Shown one piece after another: positions 42,001 through 42,681 of a DNA stretch of 42,681 nt. A model generated the notes under the pieces. The model was not told the origin of the DNA. It worked only from the letters and a program-made list of their open reading frames with translations, and did no database searches. The stretch is from Verrucomicrobiota bacterium (lineage in GTDB: Bacteria > Verrucomicrobiota > Verrucomicrobiia > Opitutales > UBA2995), in the NCBI GenBank assembly GCA_027622555.1, contig JAQBYJ010000041.1:1-42681 (forward strand), in the 5' to 3' direction. The stretch's first letter is position 1. Every line of letters begins with the position of its first letter. Made by a program: the position numbers and the translations under genes.

Positions 42001-42635
42001 GCGCTTTAGGGCTTCGAATGACGATTGCCGGAAACCTGACGCAAGGTGGAGGTGAGCTAAATTTATTGGATGCAGCCGGCGAGATAGTAATTACAGATGG
42101 AGGAAAGTACACGATAAACGCACAAACGGTTTCTGGAGAGCGGTCCGAACCAAACTTTCTAAATTCAGGAACTTTACTGAAAATCTCAAATACTGAAGCA
42201 GCAATCGGTACGCCTTTCAAAAATACTTCAGGTGGAAATGTTCAAATCCAACAAGGGACACTTAAATTTTCGAAATCCAGCATCTGGCTAGGCAACGTGA
42301 GTATCGCTCCTTTTTCGACCGCCGTTTTTAACTCGGGTCCGCATAAAATTGCTGAGAACGGCGGTTTTGTGGCGAGTGGATTTGGCGATTTCATTCTAAA
42401 CGATGCGGAGGTTATCCTGTCAGGAGATCAAAACCAGTTTGATATTTCAGCAGGAAAGGGAAGTCCGAACGTACCCGAAACTTTTTTTGACGTGGCAGGA
42501 GGAGTGGTAATCCAAGGCGAGACAATTATCAGTGGCGAGCATCCCTATCGGAATATGGGAATAACGTTTATGGAGGACGGTCTGATCTCGGCTCCCATAA
42601 TAAACGATTTGAGACTAGTACCATGTAACACATAA
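39087..42635 (+). CDS. Large secreted protein with a tandemly duplicated ~387-residue domain and beta-helix-like C-terminus
   Basis: A 1182-residue exported protein of unknown function. A signal peptide (MSFFRACLLAALLSLTGPL) is followed by two homologous halves: the first from about 25 (VSIAVESGVTQDEGANTFYF) and the second from about 412 (VTLEIESGVTLDKDGNTIYI). Each has a D-Y/F-I-H/Y-L/M-T-P box, a GNVFIG or GDVYIA strand, GDIYFNGGGEILFYDAS or its match, and a GESSRGDLVF / GETSKGDLVF strand. The pattern suggests a beta-propeller; it recalls the DUF7453-like repeats of Planctomycetota, but this is uncertain. A cysteine-containing linker (about 810-890) joins a Ser/Thr/Asn-rich part (LTLRNDSAIEDTTIN, LSGQSTWLSGRLLGTGEVNI) with the rhythm of a parallel beta-helix. 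It ends LRLVPCNT and TAA without a sorting or anchor sequence. The 46 bp after it to the window end show nothing clear. Confidence 0.8.
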   Translation: MSFFRACLLAALLSLTGPLTGAVVSIAVESGVTQDEGANTFYFANDDFIHLTPNGRILFNGRTDPLGDDDMLVLTLPGQSPEILYQGVDGNNYDQLVYNGKHTVALEDELENLQAVNVSSGEVIQQGSLVYGILDVSDDGRALYVAWDENANIQHVRLGNDLIYTESETFESYATFGFEWDDVMVDGDGNVFIGIEGASEESGQRVLLTKNGDLLQTYVRSDFASIRPGSGSDFILHLNDPGRALLNGEHTFLKSDDSVPDIRLGYTVLTGDGDIYFNGGGEILFYDASAPITDNKAVVETVVTSGTEGFPSVDFPVGESSRGDLVFKAHGPEAGNGLFLFDAEKKEVRSLIRPGDQVEGRTVSSINVSYEREHLMGVGMANNQVAVAGRLEDSNSDIVFHIDLYPLNPVVTLEIESGVTLDKDGNTIYIGEEDYIYMTPEGSILFHGAISQFDDPSLIFSSKPEETPSVLHIGPLWNDSIYDITDLIYTGDRYLGYIDPSDNIQVLDVTTGEAEQRGAQVREFLSLSDDGQPLYVAWDEADSYDRVWLGNTLQFIEQSNFGDFTTGSFGPYQDQFAVSATGDVYIALSAHSEATGNVDLVLKNGVQLFELEYSEFEYLVPATGDNFLLFKNFSNYWASLNGEHDLKAPDGTDPDLSSGYNLITDDGDIYLTGGGEIWYFDASQEPTENGVIVKKVLSVQDHGLSFNFAPIGETSKGDLVFAGRDLEAGDGIFLYEAGTDQVIPLLTEADEPEGRIIAQINWNYYGQILAGVGFANDQVVVSAELDDTENWAIFRIEIYGESVPGNTAPVYTVSELCPEVPAGAPEAGEQLYPDPFMASDPIQLNEGPCGGDWHMRIWKDTGTGKDIPGYTPGIPGNEDVIVRVEETDLALSKDPIELEAVFLTGSFQLNNSLTLRNDSAIEDTTINADLETNGQLVLSGQSTWLSGRLLGTGEVNIPAGETNHLLWNAGARALGLRMTIAGNLTQGGGELNLLDAAGEIVITDGGKYTINAQTVSGERSEPNFLNSGTLLKISNTEAAIGTPFKNTSGGNVQIQQGTLKFSKSSIWLGNVSIAPFSTAVFNSGPHKIAENGGFVASGFGDFILNDAEVILSGDQNQFDISAGKGSPNVPETFFDVAGGVVIQGETIISGEHPYRNMGITFMEDGLISAPIINDLRLVPCNT

Positions 42636-42681
42636 AGTTTCGTATAGACAGGCTTCTGAGATTGCGCCATGTTTGAGTCAT

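Noticed and set aside
42636-42681. Start of a minus-strand gene at the right edge
   Set aside because: An ATG is present on the minus strand, but the frame runs antisense into the 1182-residue gene and too little sequence is available.

Overview
The window looks like a chromosomal stretch from a member of the PVC superphylum, most likely a marine Verrucomicrobiota of the Opitutae/Puniceicoccales type. This rests on protein types that are typical there: many secreted S1 sulfatases, a giant haem protein of the Pirellula/Verrucomicrobium type, a DUF1080 (3-keto-disaccharide hydrolase-like) domain, an exported ThuA-like protein, exported PQQ dehydrogenases and a DUF6090 protein. All family calls come from reading motifs; no database search was possible. 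I support 23 protein genes and four decayed gene remnants, and saw no tRNA, rRNA, CRISPR array, transposase or integrase.

Layout. Positions 1-30.7 kb are read entirely on the minus strand; 31.05-42.6 kb are read entirely on the plus strand. The 353-bp gap at 30695-31047 is the divergent control region. The window holds eleven S1 sulfatase genes: ten full length and one truncated at the left edge. Between them lie two PQQ-dependent quinohaemoproteins (3542-5650 and 14261-16411), a flavoprotein fused to a membrane polyferredoxin (5736-7787), a DUF488 protein, a GDPD-M20 fusion, a DUF6090 protein, a Tat-exported enolase-superfamily acid-sugar dehydratase, a lipoprotein TIM-barrel isomerase, an exported isochorismatase-like hydrolase and an NHL propeller. 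On the plus strand, two sulfatases are followed by a 1417-residue FG-GAP/propeller/HEAT/cytochrome c protein, a decayed outer-membrane barrel and a 1182-residue secreted protein containing a tandem duplication.

How it may work together (inference). Most products carry a signal peptide, lipobox or Tat signal, so this is mainly an extracytoplasmic catabolic region. Sulfatases would strip sulfate from a complex glycan. The DUF1080 domain could act on oxidised sugars. PQQ enzymes could oxidise released sugars or alcohols with electrons leaving through their c haems, and the dehydratase encoded 18 bp upstream of the second PQQ enzyme could dehydrate the resulting acid. No glycoside hydrolase, sugar transporter, formylglycine-generating enzyme or PQQ synthesis gene is in the window, so these must be elsewhere.

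Most intergenic gaps between about 120 and 330 bp hold REP-like palindrome doublets whose ends (GTAGGAGC / GCTCCTAC) are conserved but whose cores differ. Two sulfatases have lost the proline of the CxPSR formylglycine motif. Almost no gene has a recognisable Shine-Dalgarno sequence.
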